64,000 nucleotides of DNA from Paulownia fortunei (Eukaryota > Streptophyta > Magnoliopsida > Lamiales > Paulowniaceae): positions 19,523,278-19,587,277 of the forward strand of contig CM033110.1 in NCBI GenBank assembly GCA_019321725.1. Reading direction: 5' to 3'. Under the pieces are notes generated by a model. That model was not told the DNA's origin. It worked only from the letters and a program-made list of their open reading frames with translations, and made no database searches. The translations under genes were made by a program, and so were the position numbers. This document shows positions 1 to 13,800 of this stretch, piece after piece (position 1 is the first letter of the stretch; each line of letters begins with the position of its first letter).

Positions 1-115
1 AAAAGATGAAAACAGGATCTGAACTGCTGAACTGCTGAACTGCTATTACTCTTGTACTAAAGTTCAACAAAATTTGTACAAACTAATAGGTGTTTCCGGT
101 TTTTATATTTTATAG

Positions 116-3100
116 GGGCTCACCAAACATTGAAATGGACGAGCACACATTCATGGTTAACAGAGAAAGAGCCGTAGATTACTTGAATTCGTTGGACAAG
201 GTAAGCTATTAATTTATGACTGCAGTGCAGAAATTAAGGGTAGCATGTCAGTGCAACCACTTCTTCTTAAAGACAAGTTTGATTTGTACGATAAGTCATG
301 GCGTATTTAAAGTAGGTCCCTCCAAAGATATCGAATAAAATGTGATTTCTTTTTTTTTATTCAACTTTACTATAATTAAATGCTCGTGATTAGACATAAG
401 TTAGTGATCCGTACCCCTAATCCAAGGGCCCTGCGTGCACCCCAAGAATTTTCCTTAAATAATATTATGTCATTTGCTATTTTGTGCATTCCAGTTCCTT
501 CATGACTCAGTATTATGTGAAGTAAGTTGATGATAAAGTTGAAATTGAAAATTTTGAAGACCAGGAGTGGTATTATTGTTTTTGTCCTTCTGTGCTCAAT
601 GGCCATACCGCTCTGATCCCTTGAGAGGTGGAGTTTTGGCCTTTTCTTTTTTTGTCTTAATGTCAATGGCCATATCTTTTAGATTCAGCTAACCATTTCC
701 AATTTGAAATTTCAACTAAGTTGTGGTGTTGTAATAATTAATCATTCTAAAGTTGGGAAAATGTTAATTTTAGCATGTTTTGTGATTAAGCTGTTTCTTA
801 TTGTCCTTTCTTTTGCATCGTTTTGGGTGGTTTAAGGAACTGGCTTTTGAGTTGTTATCTGTTGGTGGTCTCAGCTATTAGGAAGTTAATGAAATAGTTC
901 AGTTTCTAAAGCTTAGTTTAATATCATTAGTCCTCTCCTTGTATAAATGCAACTTTAATTGCAATAACGAGATGCAATATCAATTCATTTTACTTAGATG
1001 ACAACATTGTACTCCACCACAGTGGTCTGCCTTTTTCCCATGGAGGAGGGAAGTTTAAATCAAAAGAAATTAGTCACAATGATCAGTTCTAACCTTTGGA
1101 CTTAATGCCAAGTGAAGAGAACAAAGGACTTCACCACGCAAGAAATTTATTTTTTAAGTTTTTAAAGTATTACTGTAGAGAAGCTAATATATATGCTTGG
1201 AAAAAAAGGATTGCCATTAACGAGACTTGTTAGGAATCACAGATGATAAACTCTAACTCTGGATGCTCGTTGATTTCAGGTCTTTGTAAATGATCAATTC
1301 CTAAACTGGGATCCGCAGAACCGTATCAGAGTCAGGATAGTCTCAGCCAGGGCTTACCATTCATTGTTCATGCATAACATGTAAGTAAATGCAATTGGAT
1401 TATCTTTATCGTGTTTTTTCTGTTTTGTTTTGTTTTGTTTTTGTATTTTTGTATTTTTTTTTGCAGTTCTATGTTCCCATAAGCCCCTACCAGATAAGTT
1501 TTTTAGTTTTTGTTGAAAAATGTGATTCTCTATCTTGAATGATGTCGTCCTTGATGATATTTAGTGGGAGAACTAAGAGAGTTGCATGAGAGTTTTGGCT
1601 ACAGAAAGGTGCCAAAATAAAATGATATATTCTGGTTATTTGTACAAGTGGATAACTGGGTGGGTGACAGGTGCATCCGACCCACTCCTGAAGAGCTGGA
1701 GAATTTTGGTACTCCGGACTTCACTATATACAATGCTGGACAGTTCCCATGTAATCGTTACACACATTACATGACATCCTCTACTAGCATAGATATAAAC
1801 CTTGCTAGAAGGGAAATGGTCATCCTCGGCACCCAGTACGCTGGGGAGATGAAGAAAGGCCTATTCAGTTTAATGCACTATCTCATGCCTATGCGTCAAA
1901 TTCTCTCCCTACACTCTGGCTGCAATATGGGCAAAGCTGGAGATGTCGCTCTTTTCTTTGGCTTATCAGGTAATGTATCATCAGATCAGCATTCCGATGA
2001 GGGGCATTCCCCTGCCAACCGATATGTGTCATCTTCACCCTTACTCTGTGCATGAGTGTTTCTGATTTGAAATGAATGACTATTTTTGCTTGACATTATA
2101 TCACTCTGTACGGAATGCTGGACTTATGCTTCTTTTCATTCATGTACATGTTAGGCACTGGAAAAACTACTCTGTCTACTGATCACAACAGATACCTAAT
2201 TGGAGACGACGAACACTGCTGGAGTGATAATGGCGTATCAAACATTGAAGGTGGCTGCTATGCAAAGTGCATTGATCTCTCAAAGGAGAAGGAGCCTGAT
2301 ATTTGGAACGCAATCAAGTTTGGGACTGGTACTATCCCATTACAATTGTCTCCATTTCAACTCTTATAGTCAAAGAAACTGTACTGAAGTTGATGAACTG
2401 CTAAGAGGTTGTGTTTCTATATTTTCTGCTGCTTGCATGATTCAGTAATTTTTCTTTTTGTCATTGCCAGTATTAGAGAATGTGGTATTTGAAGAGCATA
2501 CTAGAGAAGTGGATTACTCCGACAAATCTGTCACAGGTAATACATCGATTTATTTGACAATCCATGACCTCTCTTTTTGAGTAATTTTTGGCTTTTGATG
2601 ATGATAATAATCATCTGGATTAATAATTCATGTTTTCTTTCCCCCTTATTGCAGAGAACACCCGAGCTGCCTATCCCATTGAATACATTCCCAATGCTAA
2701 AATTCCTTGTGTTGCCCCACACCCTAAGAATGTCATACTCCTGGCATGCGATGCATTTGGTGTGCTCCCACCTGTGAGCAAGCTGAATCTGGCACAGACA
2801 ATGTATCATTTCATCAGTGGCTACACTGCTCTGGTAGGCATATATCTTTGACGTATAATTCTCTCGTTCTTCTGGGTGAATTAAGTGAAAGTGTAGGAAA
2901 ATGTATCAACTCCTTATATACCAATATAAACTTCTATACAGGTTGCTGGCACTGAAGAAGGAATTAAGGAGCCACAAGCAACATTCTCAGCTTGCTTTGG
3001 GGCAGCCTTTATAATGTTGCATCCTATGAAATATGCAGCCATGTTAGCGGCAAAGATGCAAAAGCATGGTGCCACAGGGTGGCTAGTTAACACAGGCTGG

Positions 3101-3608
3101 TCTGGCGGAAGGTATGGAAGTCATAAACACTAAACGTTTGGCATCTTAAGAACTTCGTTATCATTCCTCATTAAAGGAGTTTCAACTGGACTACTCTTGC
3201 TTTGCACAGATATGGTTCTGGAAGTCGTATCAAATTAGCATACACTCGAAAAATAATTGATGCTATACACTCCGGCAGCCTGTTGAAGGCAAATTATAAG
3301 ACGACTGAGGTGTTTGGGCTTGAGATCCCGACTGAGGTTGAGGGCGTGCCTTCAGAAATATTGGAACCTATGAACACTGTGAGTTTCCCAAACCTTAGCT
3401 TCTTCCCCATTTCACGTTCTCTTTATTTTCTGTTTCACAATTGTGGTGTGATTTGCTAATGCAGTGGTCGGATAAAAAGGCTTACAAGGAGACACTGCTG
3501 AAATTGGCTGGCCTTTTCAAGAACAACTTCCAAGTATTTGTGGCCCACAAGATTGGGAAGGATGACAAGTTAACTGATGAAATTCTTGCTGCTGGTCCTA
3601 TATTCTGA
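116..3608 (+). CDS. PCK1: Phosphoenolpyruvate carboxykinase (ATP), 3' part of gene
   Basis: ATP-dependent PEPCK converts oxaloacetate and ATP to PEP, CO2 and ADP in the cytosol, for gluconeogenesis and for carbon/nitrogen balance. Nine exons are readable: 116-200, 1280-1380, 1671-1969, 2155-2328, 2471-2536, 2655-2833, 2942-3111, 3210-3378, 3465-3608. All have GT/AG borders and joined phases, giving 461 residues to the stop. The P-loop [11 protein letters not shown] is split by an intron inside its second Gly codon (1969/2155). It is followed by the kinase-2 stretch LIGDDEHCW and by the lid and substrate regions. The C-terminus AAGPIF is typical of plant enzymes. The 5' end lies before the window: the first exon here begins in the third base of a codon, so the N-terminal extension and start are missing. 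No break is seen. Symbol given by family, not by locus; a paralogue such as PCK2 cannot be excluded. Confidence 0.95.
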
Positions 3609-4874
3609 TCAGCTGCTGACAAGAATAAAAAAATATCTGCAGAAATTGGAACTAAATTGAAAGAAATGACTATATGTCTGTCTTTGTGTGAATGTAAATC
3701 CATTTTAAATTGAATGAAACGCAGATATTCTCTTCATTGCAAGATGTACTGATTAGTCCTCCATTGGAATGCTTTTATGTACAGTATGTTTCAACAAATT
3801 TGTGTCAAATTTAGATCAAATATGGTCTGCACCTGGAGATGGACAATTTAATCATGAGATTATGGGAACACCGAACACTCTTTATTAAGGTTTTCTTTTT
3901 TTTTTTTGCAGGGAAATAGTTCAGTTTACTGCAGCAGATTTGCTAAACTTATTTCTCAGTTGAAGCAAAACCTGAATCGATTAAGTACCTACTACAACCC
4001 ATTACGGAACAATATTCTTTATATTCATCGTTTCTAAAATTGTCCGTTTCTGGTTTGCTGTCAGAAATAAGACTTAGATTGCAAGATTAATAAGAATATC
4101 TACTTCAAAATATAAAATTTGTGAGAAATATTTTATGTAAGTTTATCGTAGGAGGAAATAATAAAAGTTGTGAAACTAATAGAGTTGACAAATAATTATA
4201 AGAACACAATATTAGTTAATGTAAGTTAGAATGAGCTTGTTAGAATTATAAATCTAATTTAAGTTAGGTCAGACGAGAAGTAGTTCGAAATTTCTATTTC
4301 AATATAGTGTTTCATTTTATATTTCGTATATTATATGATACATGTATACAAAATATTTTTTATATCTAAAAAATAATATTAATTATACATACACGGTATG
4401 AAAATATAATACAAAATAAAACTTGAGGGGATTATTCTTAAGAGAGGTAAAGTTTGAAATAATAATGTCCGTTAACTTATTGGAAATGATGTGAAGCTAT
4501 ATACATTAAAAATGGATGAGGGGTTTGGGTTATTCGCATTTTGGAACGTCTAATGTACGAATAATATTAACATATATTAATAATATTATAATAAAAAATA
4601 AAATATTAATTATAATAAAAGAATTCAAATAGATTATTCGAGTACAAACAGAAAAAAACAAAAGTACGGGGTTAGTTTGTAAGGAGCCAGCGTGGAAGCC
4701 AATTTTCACTAGAGAAAGCCCATTTTCACTCTCATCAGATCCAAAAACAGAAAAGAGGTGCCGATTGCAACGGGTATCTAGAAAGAAGTGAATTATCCTA
4801 TGAATCTTTCCTGCGACCAAAAACCAATATAAAACCTTCACCCCACCCCCACCCGCCCAAAAGGCGCGCCAGAA
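3609..4874. other. Intergenic: PEPCK 3' region and SS5 upstream region
   Basis: No gene is seen. The first 150-400 bases are likely PEPCK 3' UTR. The stretch 4050-4640 is very AT-rich and has no recognisable element. The last 100 bases before the next gene are C-rich. Confidence 0.5.
4828..4833 (+). promoter_or_regulatory. Possible TATA box of the SS5-like gene
   Basis: TATAAA preceded by ACCAA, about 40 bases before the ATG at 4875. If used, the 5' UTR would be very short, so the real promoter may lie further upstream. Inference from motif only. Confidence 0.25.
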
Positions 4875-7800
4875 ATGGAGATTCTTGTTGCTGCTTCGGT
4901 CCCAAGACTTCCCCTTTTCCCCCACATCAGTAAGAAAAACCTAAAATCTGCAAGGCCGCAACTCCTTCATTGCTCCAGGTACTACTCTTTCACGTCAAAT
5001 TCTACTCTCTCTTTCTGTCTGTATACATAGTTTCTTACTGTGAATTTAGGCAGCTGTAGTTAGCCAGTTCCCCTTCTCAGTTTCTGTATTGAACATTGTA
5101 CCATCACCTGTCTGTGTCTGCCTTTTCTTCTATAAAGAAAAGGGCTGCTAGTAAATTATTCCCATTAACTATGAATTCCACCAATTTCCAGCGTCAATTT
5201 GACATCAAAGCTTTATTAATTTTTTTGAAAACCTGATTAGTTCAATGAAACGAAATAATGGAAGACAGGAAGAGAGAGTATTGAAGACTTGTTTGAACCA
5301 AATGTCGTCTAGATTACTTCGCGAATTCGTGAATTCTTGGCAAGTTGGGAATTATGTTATAGTATTTTGATTCCTTTTCTTTGCCGGTAAAAGGAGGTCA
5401 TCATTTTATGCTACTGAGGGTTGTCGGATCTATAAAGAGGTTGATGATACATTAGCCTTGGAATAGAATAATGTTTTATAATCGCCATAGACTGATTTGG
5501 TGAGAATAATTGGCCAGTTCTCATGGCCTTGTAAGCTTTTACCATGCCATGCCCACATGGCATTGAAGTGGATGAGGCTCTTACAGCTGTGGTCTTTAGA
5601 TGGATTGCGTCTTCCTTTTTGAACTATAAATCCAGTTATTTTTCAATTGTCAATTGTCGCCTGTAGAATGTTATCCATTCAGATAAAATTAAGCATTTGA
5701 TCCGATGTTGATTTGAAACCTACCATTTCAGTAACATTGGAGAGAGCAACGGCTTATCTAGAGCTCCTGTCCCAAGTGAGTAAGTGCCTTCTCTATATGT
5801 TCAGATATGGTTGATTAAGGGGAAAGCCTTTCATTGTTTAGTTCTGCATTCATGTGAATCACTAAACCACACATTTCCTTGTTCAATTTAGGTTGGAAAG
5901 CCCCAAAGATGTGGAGGTGCATCAGGTATCATTTTTTCTGTTTACTCTGGCATCTTTTATACATGTTTTTAGCAATTATCTCTCTTATCTGTTGTTACTG
6001 CAGAACCATTTGAAATCCATTGGTAATGAAAAAGAAGAGAAACAAAATGACATTTGGCAACTATTTAAGGAAGCTAAACAAAGTAGGTTTGGCCTACTTT
6101 TATTCTACACACATCACATTATCTATGCTTCATGGGGATTTAATTTATTTGGTGATATGTTGCATTATATGATTACTTTTCAGATATTCTGTACTTAAAC
6201 AAACAGCGTCTACTGGCCATGGAGGAGCTTGACAGGGTAAAGAATGAAAGGAATTCATTGCTTGATAGGGTAGAGAAATTGGAGATAAAAAAGCAGGCGA
6301 ATGTCAGAAGAGGTTCTCCCACTTGTATTTGCCGCTTTTGAATTAGCTCCTGTAGTGCTTGGTCTTATTCTTAGTATTGCAATATCAAATGTCATGTTTC
6401 GACTATTTCTTTCTTCTTGGGAATCTTATGTGTGCGGAATCTAAAATTTACATGTGTTACAGAATACAAGGTACAAAGATTGCTGAACTTTTTTCTCAAT
6501 TGTTTCAAAATCAAGCTGGTCTTTTCCATTATTTTTGGTGAAGCATGAATACATTGAGTGTTAAAAGAAAACTAGGGCCTATCTTATTAATATGAAAGAA
6601 GGGGTATCTTTATACTTCAGAATCGTTACGATCTTTTACACTTTAGAATTCTTTATTTCTCAGCAGGAGAAATGAATGCCACTAGCTCTAATTATAACAT
6701 TATTATTGCACTGAAAAACTAAACAGATAAACATACAATCAGCTCAGAGTTGCTTCTTAGAATAGATTCTTTGGTTCTCAATGGCGTGATTGGCAGTACA
6801 GAGGCATCTGATTTAAGAAGGCTAGTCATGGATTCAAGGGGTAGTTTGGCTGATGATTTATATGACATTATTTGCAAGAATGATGCTGAATTTCTGGCTG
6901 AGCTGCGTCATTTTTCAAAGAAAAGCAAACAGTAAGGTCTTTCATGTTTGCTGCAACTACTAGTCTAAGGTGCCTAATCTTTTGTTTTATGGATCTTCAA
7001 ATGTATTATTCTATGATCAATTTATAATTCACAATGGTTGGGGAAGATCTTAAATTTGGCGTGTTTTTTTGAATGCTGTATAGTCCAATGTCAAAGGATC
7101 CCATTAACAAAAGAAAAACCCAAAACCAAAATTCTTTGATGTGAGGGTTTCATTGTAAAACAATTTAATACACAAGAGAAAATGTCTTAGAAGAAGGAGT
7201 TTGATATAACTAAGTTTTTAGGTGTCTTTAAATTACAGTGGGGCCTGAGCTTGACATAGACTCTAGACTTGGTGACCCTAAGACCTCAGATAAGAGTATC
7301 ACAATTTATAATATAGCTGTCGTTAAGTCCTCCATATGCTAAATATGACATATTGGAAAGAAATTACTGCACTTGTGCTGAAGAGTTGCAACCCTGATTA
7401 TGAGGTCTTCGAAGATGCTAATATTTAAAACTCCTTTTCCCCGTTTTTCCTTTGTTTTTATGCTTGTCTGTGTAACCTTATATTCAGGACTCTGTTTCCT
7501 ACTTTTTTGCTTCACATGTAAATAGTTTATCTTATTTAAGGCCATGATTCTTTTCTCGTTCCTGGCACTTATAATTTTCTTTTGCTATTTGTGATTCAGG
7601 AATGGATTCCACATAATCCACATCTGTACAGAAATGTCACCTGTGGTTTCAGTTGGATCTTTGGCATCATATATAACAGGCTTATCTCGTGCTCTACAGA
7701 GGAAGGGAAATCTTGTCGAGGTTATTTTGCCCAAGTAATCATGAACTTTCTATTTTACCTTGGTTTATGCTTGCCTTTTCTGTCTGTTTGGCATTTAGAC

Positions 7801-10800
7801 TCTAAAACCTTGCCGTTTTCCCCTCCTGCATAGCTACCATTGTTTTTTTTTTTTCGGGTTGGGTGAGGGGGTGGTGGTGGTGGTGGTGATGGGAGGGTGT
7901 ACTGTTATGAATTCTTCTATAAACAATTTTTAAGTTGTAGTTCTACTGCATCTAGGAATAGTCAACTGCAGGGAACACTGCTATAATGATTCGCATTTTG
8001 GACCTGTAATTATGCAAACAAAAAAAATTAATTATACTCAAAATTTCAAAAAAATTAAGAATTTACAAAGTTTTTTTAGCTAGTTTGCAGGAGATAAAAA
8101 TTTGATTTGAAATTACAAGTTTATGTCTAAAAGAAACTGGAGCAGAAATAATGAGATTGAACATTAAATAATGAATCATAAGTTCTCAGACATTTGGGCC
8201 TTAAAAACATTGGACTTAAGGGTATGCCCAAATCCTTGAGCATTATGGTTAACGTATTGGTCACCTTTTTATGTGTTCAGTTAAAGCCTTGCCTTCAATT
8301 CCAGTTCTCTAATAAGTACTTTCTGGATCGCTTATGAATCTTTTGAACATTACTCAAGATTATCTTATTTTAAACTTTAAGTTCAAGTTTCTATCTTTAT
8401 TCTCTTCTGAATTTCCTATTCAGCTTTAACATCTACGTGAAAGTAAATTTGATTATTTTGGCCTAACTATAATTTGTGACTTTGTTAACATTTCCCCCAT
8501 AATTTCAATTTATATCTCAATTTAAATTGAACTTGAGATCCACTCAGTTGCTTGAAGAGAAAGTATTAGAAGTACCATGCAAGCTTCCCACTTCTGTGGG
8601 AGTCGCGAAAGCCAAGATAATAAGTTATATAGTTGCACAGAAGTCTGCTGTTTTGGATCAGTGAATGTTATGTATGCAGTGCAGTTTTACATGAATTTTG
8701 TTTTGTGTTTTACTCTTGCAAGTGCATAAGGTTGTGCTACATTTTATTTAAAATTTCATTAAACAACTTTTCATTTAAAGGTCAAAGTAAAAAATTAATA
8801 TATTCAAGCGTTGTGTGGTCGCAACGTGCTTCCTTCTTTTCCGTTTCTTCATTGTCCACTAAATTGACAATAATTAACTTAAGTGCCTCTGGAATGACAT
8901 AATTGTGCTTGTTGCTACATAGGACTGGCTGGACTATAGATCGAATAGTCTAATCTTGTTCATAAATTTGATCTATTTAAAAAATCTTAGATATGGTGTT
9001 ATGTATGTAAACCATGCGAGGACCCCAATTCAAAAAGTATCTCAAATAAATATGAATACCGAAACAATTAATCAGAAACATAGTATCATGTAATTACTTA
9101 AATATACTAAAACCTGAATACTGGTAATTTCTAAAGTGAAAGTTTTCTACTGACTTGCATATGATTTCTACTTTTTCAGCATCTGTTAACCATACATTTT
9201 TCTGTCCACTTTGCTTTGTTAAACCTTACGGATTAAGAGATCTCCCACCAATTTTTCCCTCTGGTTTTTGTGGTGTTGGATTAACTTTTGAAATAGGTAT
9301 GCGCGCTTGAACTTTGATGAAGTTCAAGGATTACGAGAAGTTGAAGCAGAGTTCTACTCATATTTTAATGGTCAGTTGCATGGAAACAGGATCTGGACTG
9401 GGTGAGTTTGCAATTATACTCTTTATATGTATGTATATACTGACTATGAAGAACTGAGAATGAAAGAACCTAGGATTGTCAAATGATGACACAGCTTCTC
9501 ATGCCGAAAAAATGTCTTGCACTAGCACTTCTTCCTCTTCTTCTTATGCTTTGGATGCTTTGTATTCAGGGTTGTCTATGGCATTGGAGTTACCTTTATA
9601 GAGCCTGTCTATTACTCATCCTTTTTTAACCACGACAAAGTATATGGTTACTCCAATGATTTTGAGAGGTTTGTGAACATGTCCTTCTCTTTTATTTCCT
9701 TTATTAGTTCTTGTGGGTTTTATAATTTGTTTGGATGCAACAATGGTGTTCTTGGGATATATTTCAGAATATCCTTTGTTTGTTCTTTCTATTTCACATT
9801 TCAATTGTTTATGTACCTTTCCAATTGTAATGTCATTAAAGTGTTTTATGGTGTATAGTTCTTATTCTATTTTCTGCCATTCTTGGCTACCATAACTTAT
9901 TTGCTGTGTGCAAATGAAATCGCTCATACCCAACATAACTATATGAAGTCGATAAAAGTGACCCTGATGCCTGTTCAATAGAGTTATAACTTAATAACTT
10001 CATTAACCTACCTGCTGAGCTGCAGGTTATATATTTAGTATTATATGCTTTTTCTTTAGCAGTAAGATTTATTCATTAACTACATGCATGCCGCTATTTA
10101 TTTTTTTGGTAATTATTTATGTAACCCAATCATGTTATCTTTATGTTGTCAGATTCACCTATTTCTCTCGTGCTTCACTGGACTATCTAGTTAAATCAGG
10201 AAAGCGACCTGATGTGCTTCATATACACAATTGGCAAACATCTATTGTTGGGCCACTTTTCTGGGATGTTTTTGTAAATCAGGTGTGGTTCTGAATAATT
10301 TTAATCTTTCCAAACATAAGTTAAAACAATTAAAAGATTTCAGCAAGTACTCTGTTACACTCCATCTTTTCTATGAGTAGTCTTTTATCTTTAAATTCTG
10401 GGCCTCTCTTTCTCTCTTATAATATGGAATTATGCATGCATCTAATCTTCTTACACTTTCTCTGTGGCATTCTCATTTATACTCACTGAAGGGCCATTTG
10501 ATTGGGACCTAATATAGTGTTAATCATCTTAGAAATTATTTATGTTTCCTGTGTAATCTTCTAAAATTGGAGGCTTATTTTTACTGAGTCAACCAGACTT
10601 TATCTAAAATGCATTCCCTTGAGTGCTTTACTGGTCTAATGTTTTATTATATCTGCTGATTCTACCAGTTATTTTGTTTCTCATATGTCACTTGATTCGA
10701 CAATACATATTCAGTATAATGATTTGCAGGGTTTTGAAGGTACTAGGATTCTGTTGACGTGCCAGGGCTTTGATTCCCAGGTAAGCACCTTCTTTTATGT

Positions 10801-13800
10801 TTTTGGGATTCTTAACCTTATGTTTTTGTCCTCTCAATATGACGCAAGGACTGTGAGCATCTCGCTTATGGATTTTTATCGTTGTAGTGTCTTGAACAAC
10901 CTGAAAAGCTAGCATTATGTGGGCTCGATCCTTCTAGATTGCTTCGGCCTGATCGCCTGCAAGACAACAAGAAGTCTCATCTTGTCAACATATTAAAGGT
11001 AATCATCTATTTCTCTTATTGACATGTTGCCAGATGTCCTCCCCTATAAAAACTTCTTGAAGGTAGGTCTTTCTTTCATCAGTCTTTACTATTTTTCTTT
11101 CTTGGATAAAACTTCATTATATATAATATTTATACACATGGTCCTGCAGTTTAATGTTAATGTGTTGTAGATACATAGGTAATCAGAGAAGTTAACAAAT
11201 ATAAATCGAGTAGCTATAATTCAAATGCAACTCTGATGGCTTATATACATGTTAGTCATGATCTCTCTGTGTGTCTCTTTCATCCTTGCTCATACTCATA
11301 TCTTTGCTTCGAACCCATCCCGGCTAATTGGAAGCATTGTCATGAATTTTACATTCCCCTCCTTACTTTTGCTATGTTGTATTTTCTTATTCCTGCTCTG
11401 ATAATCTCTTGATTGTTTTTAACTACACTTTTAATCACTGATTCAGGTCACTCGAATCCTGTTCGTCTTTTTCTTTTTTCTTTTTTCAGGGTGGAGTTGT
11501 TTACTCTAATAAAGTTATCATAATGTCATCTGGACAAACCAAAGGCCGGCTCATTAGTGCATTGGGACATGGGTTGGAACCCACCTTAGCTATTCACAAG
11601 TATGTATTGCTTTTTAAGAATTCCTAAAGGTTGCGTTCCTAAATTATAAGATTGTGCTTCCTGTCCGACCCATTCCCATAGGTCATATTCAAGTAGAATT
11701 TGATCGTTGCAAGACAAGATTGGTTGTCTAACCCATTCTCGCCCTTTTTGTAAGTTCCAATTTATTTTCTTATTTAATCCTGGAGTCATCTTTTGAGTTT
11801 GGTTGTAGGGAAAAGCTGGCGATTGCTCCTTGTGGATTTGATAAATCAACTTGGGATCCTTCATGTGACAATTTTCTTCCACAAAGCTATAGTGCAGATG
11901 ATATGAAGGGAAAATCCGTGTGCAAAGTCGCATTGCAGCGACATCTGGGTTTACATGAAGGAGCATCCAAAACTCTTGTGAGTATTAAGCCCATAAAACA
12001 TTGTTTCTCTGACCACCTGCTGGCAACTTCGTTGTGTGATATGAACTCTCAACAATTAGTCCTCATTATGATTTCTTACCCCTTCTATAATACTTTTTAA
12101 AGCAGTATTTCAGCATAATCTAAAAACTGTTGAATTTTCAGGTTGGATGCATTTATTCAGACATTTTAGATGCTGACCTGGAGAAGCTAAAGACGCTTGT
12201 TTGGATGGCTTCTAGAAGGGGAGTTCAGGTATTTGCTCTGATTCTTGGACACTTTCTCTTAGATTAAAAGTATTGTACACCTGTATCAGCTCATGACCAT
12301 ATTCTGAAGATCTGTTTTGAGGTAAATGAGTTTTATGTTGTTGGATGACGACACTTTCATTGTTCATTCATTTGAACGAATGAGATTGAACAGCCAGTCA
12401 ACCAGCTGACTTCCTAACTTCACCTGTCACTCTACATTGATTGTTATATTTATCTGTTTCTTGAATGTGTTCTCTGCAGTTTATTTTCGTGGGATCTAGC
12501 CAAATCCCTGGAATGAGGAGGGCGTTCGAGCTTTTTCAGGAAGAAGTGAAGGTAGGTTCTTGGATTTTCTGAAAAAGTCTAATTGTCTATTTTTTCTCTA
12601 AATCCTATTTTTGCCTGCTTTTTTTTACTACACAGGTGTGGCTACTGCAACTTATTTTTCATGCTATTTTACTGACTGAAGAAGATGGGTACTCTTCATA
12701 TAAAATCAATTACAAATGCAACTTATATCTAATCATGTTTTGGTGCCTTATGAAGGACAAATTCGTTTATGGTTACCAGTGTGGGTGTGAATCTTGCCAA
12801 TATCTGGTTGGCATGCGCCACATGTAACTTGATGCTGATATACCTAATTCTTGTACCTTTTCCTTTAGTAAACATGCACACAGTTCTATGCTGTTAGGCT
12901 TAGAAATTTGTTTCAGATAAAATAGTGTGGATCATATAATATTCTCTCCATCCATAATTGTTACTTGATCTTGGAAACAAAATCTTTAAGCAATATATTA
13001 TGGATGACAATTAAAATGTATTTTACCTACCCCTTGTGAAATTCAAAATTTGTTTGTTTGACAAAATAAAAATAAGTTATTTTGAATTATTTTCATTTGA
13101 GGTATAATGGGTATTATGGGTTAAAGAAAGAGTCTGACTTGTGGAAGGAAGGCTAATTTTTCGATGTCTTTTTATTATCAAAATTTCTTTTTCTGCATAT
13201 AATGGAAAGTAAATAAGAAAACAATTCGAGTTTTGGAAAAAAGAAAAAGGTATTTTGGACATCCGGAGATGCAAGGTCTAGGAATAACAATGGGACACTG
13301 GGAGAATTTAGAATAACACCTGTAAAATATCCATATCCTAGATAATGTTTTACCTTTATCTGTTATTATATATATTCTTTGATGAAATTGCTGAAGCATT
13401 ATACTGTTTGCTTGAAATTTTTTTTTGTTTGAATCTTCTTCCATTATTATTTTAAATGGGCACTCCTGGTGTCTATCTAGAATGTTCTGTAATGGCTTGT
13501 GCCTTATAGCCGAAGCTGGTTTAAATCTGCCACGTAGCTTCTTTGACCACATGCCTCTTTAGCTCACTTGAAAATGTTACATTATCCCTTAATGGCAAAT
13601 AAAATGTCACTCTTTAAAACTTGTTGCTTTAGAACCTCTTTTACTGATAGTGTTCAGAGGCTAAATGAACAACAGTCAAGGATTTCCTTTGTAATTGTGA
13701 CACTTTCTTCTTGCCAGAAAATGGTGCTCTTTCTCTGTGATAGTATGAAATACAATTCAATTGCATTTACTATATTTGAATCAAAACAATTTTCTAGGCT

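Noticed and set aside
4530..4925. 131-codon - strand frame over the SS5 promoter
   Set aside because: Low-complexity, Ile/Phe-rich translation of A/T sequence; crosses the SS5 start antisense.
12940..13160. Stowaway-like MITE in an SS5 intron (TTCTCTCCATCCATAATTG at left)
   Set aside because: Only one end looks right; the expected inverted GGGA-GAGGGAG end is too degraded (GGAAGGAAGG) to support it.
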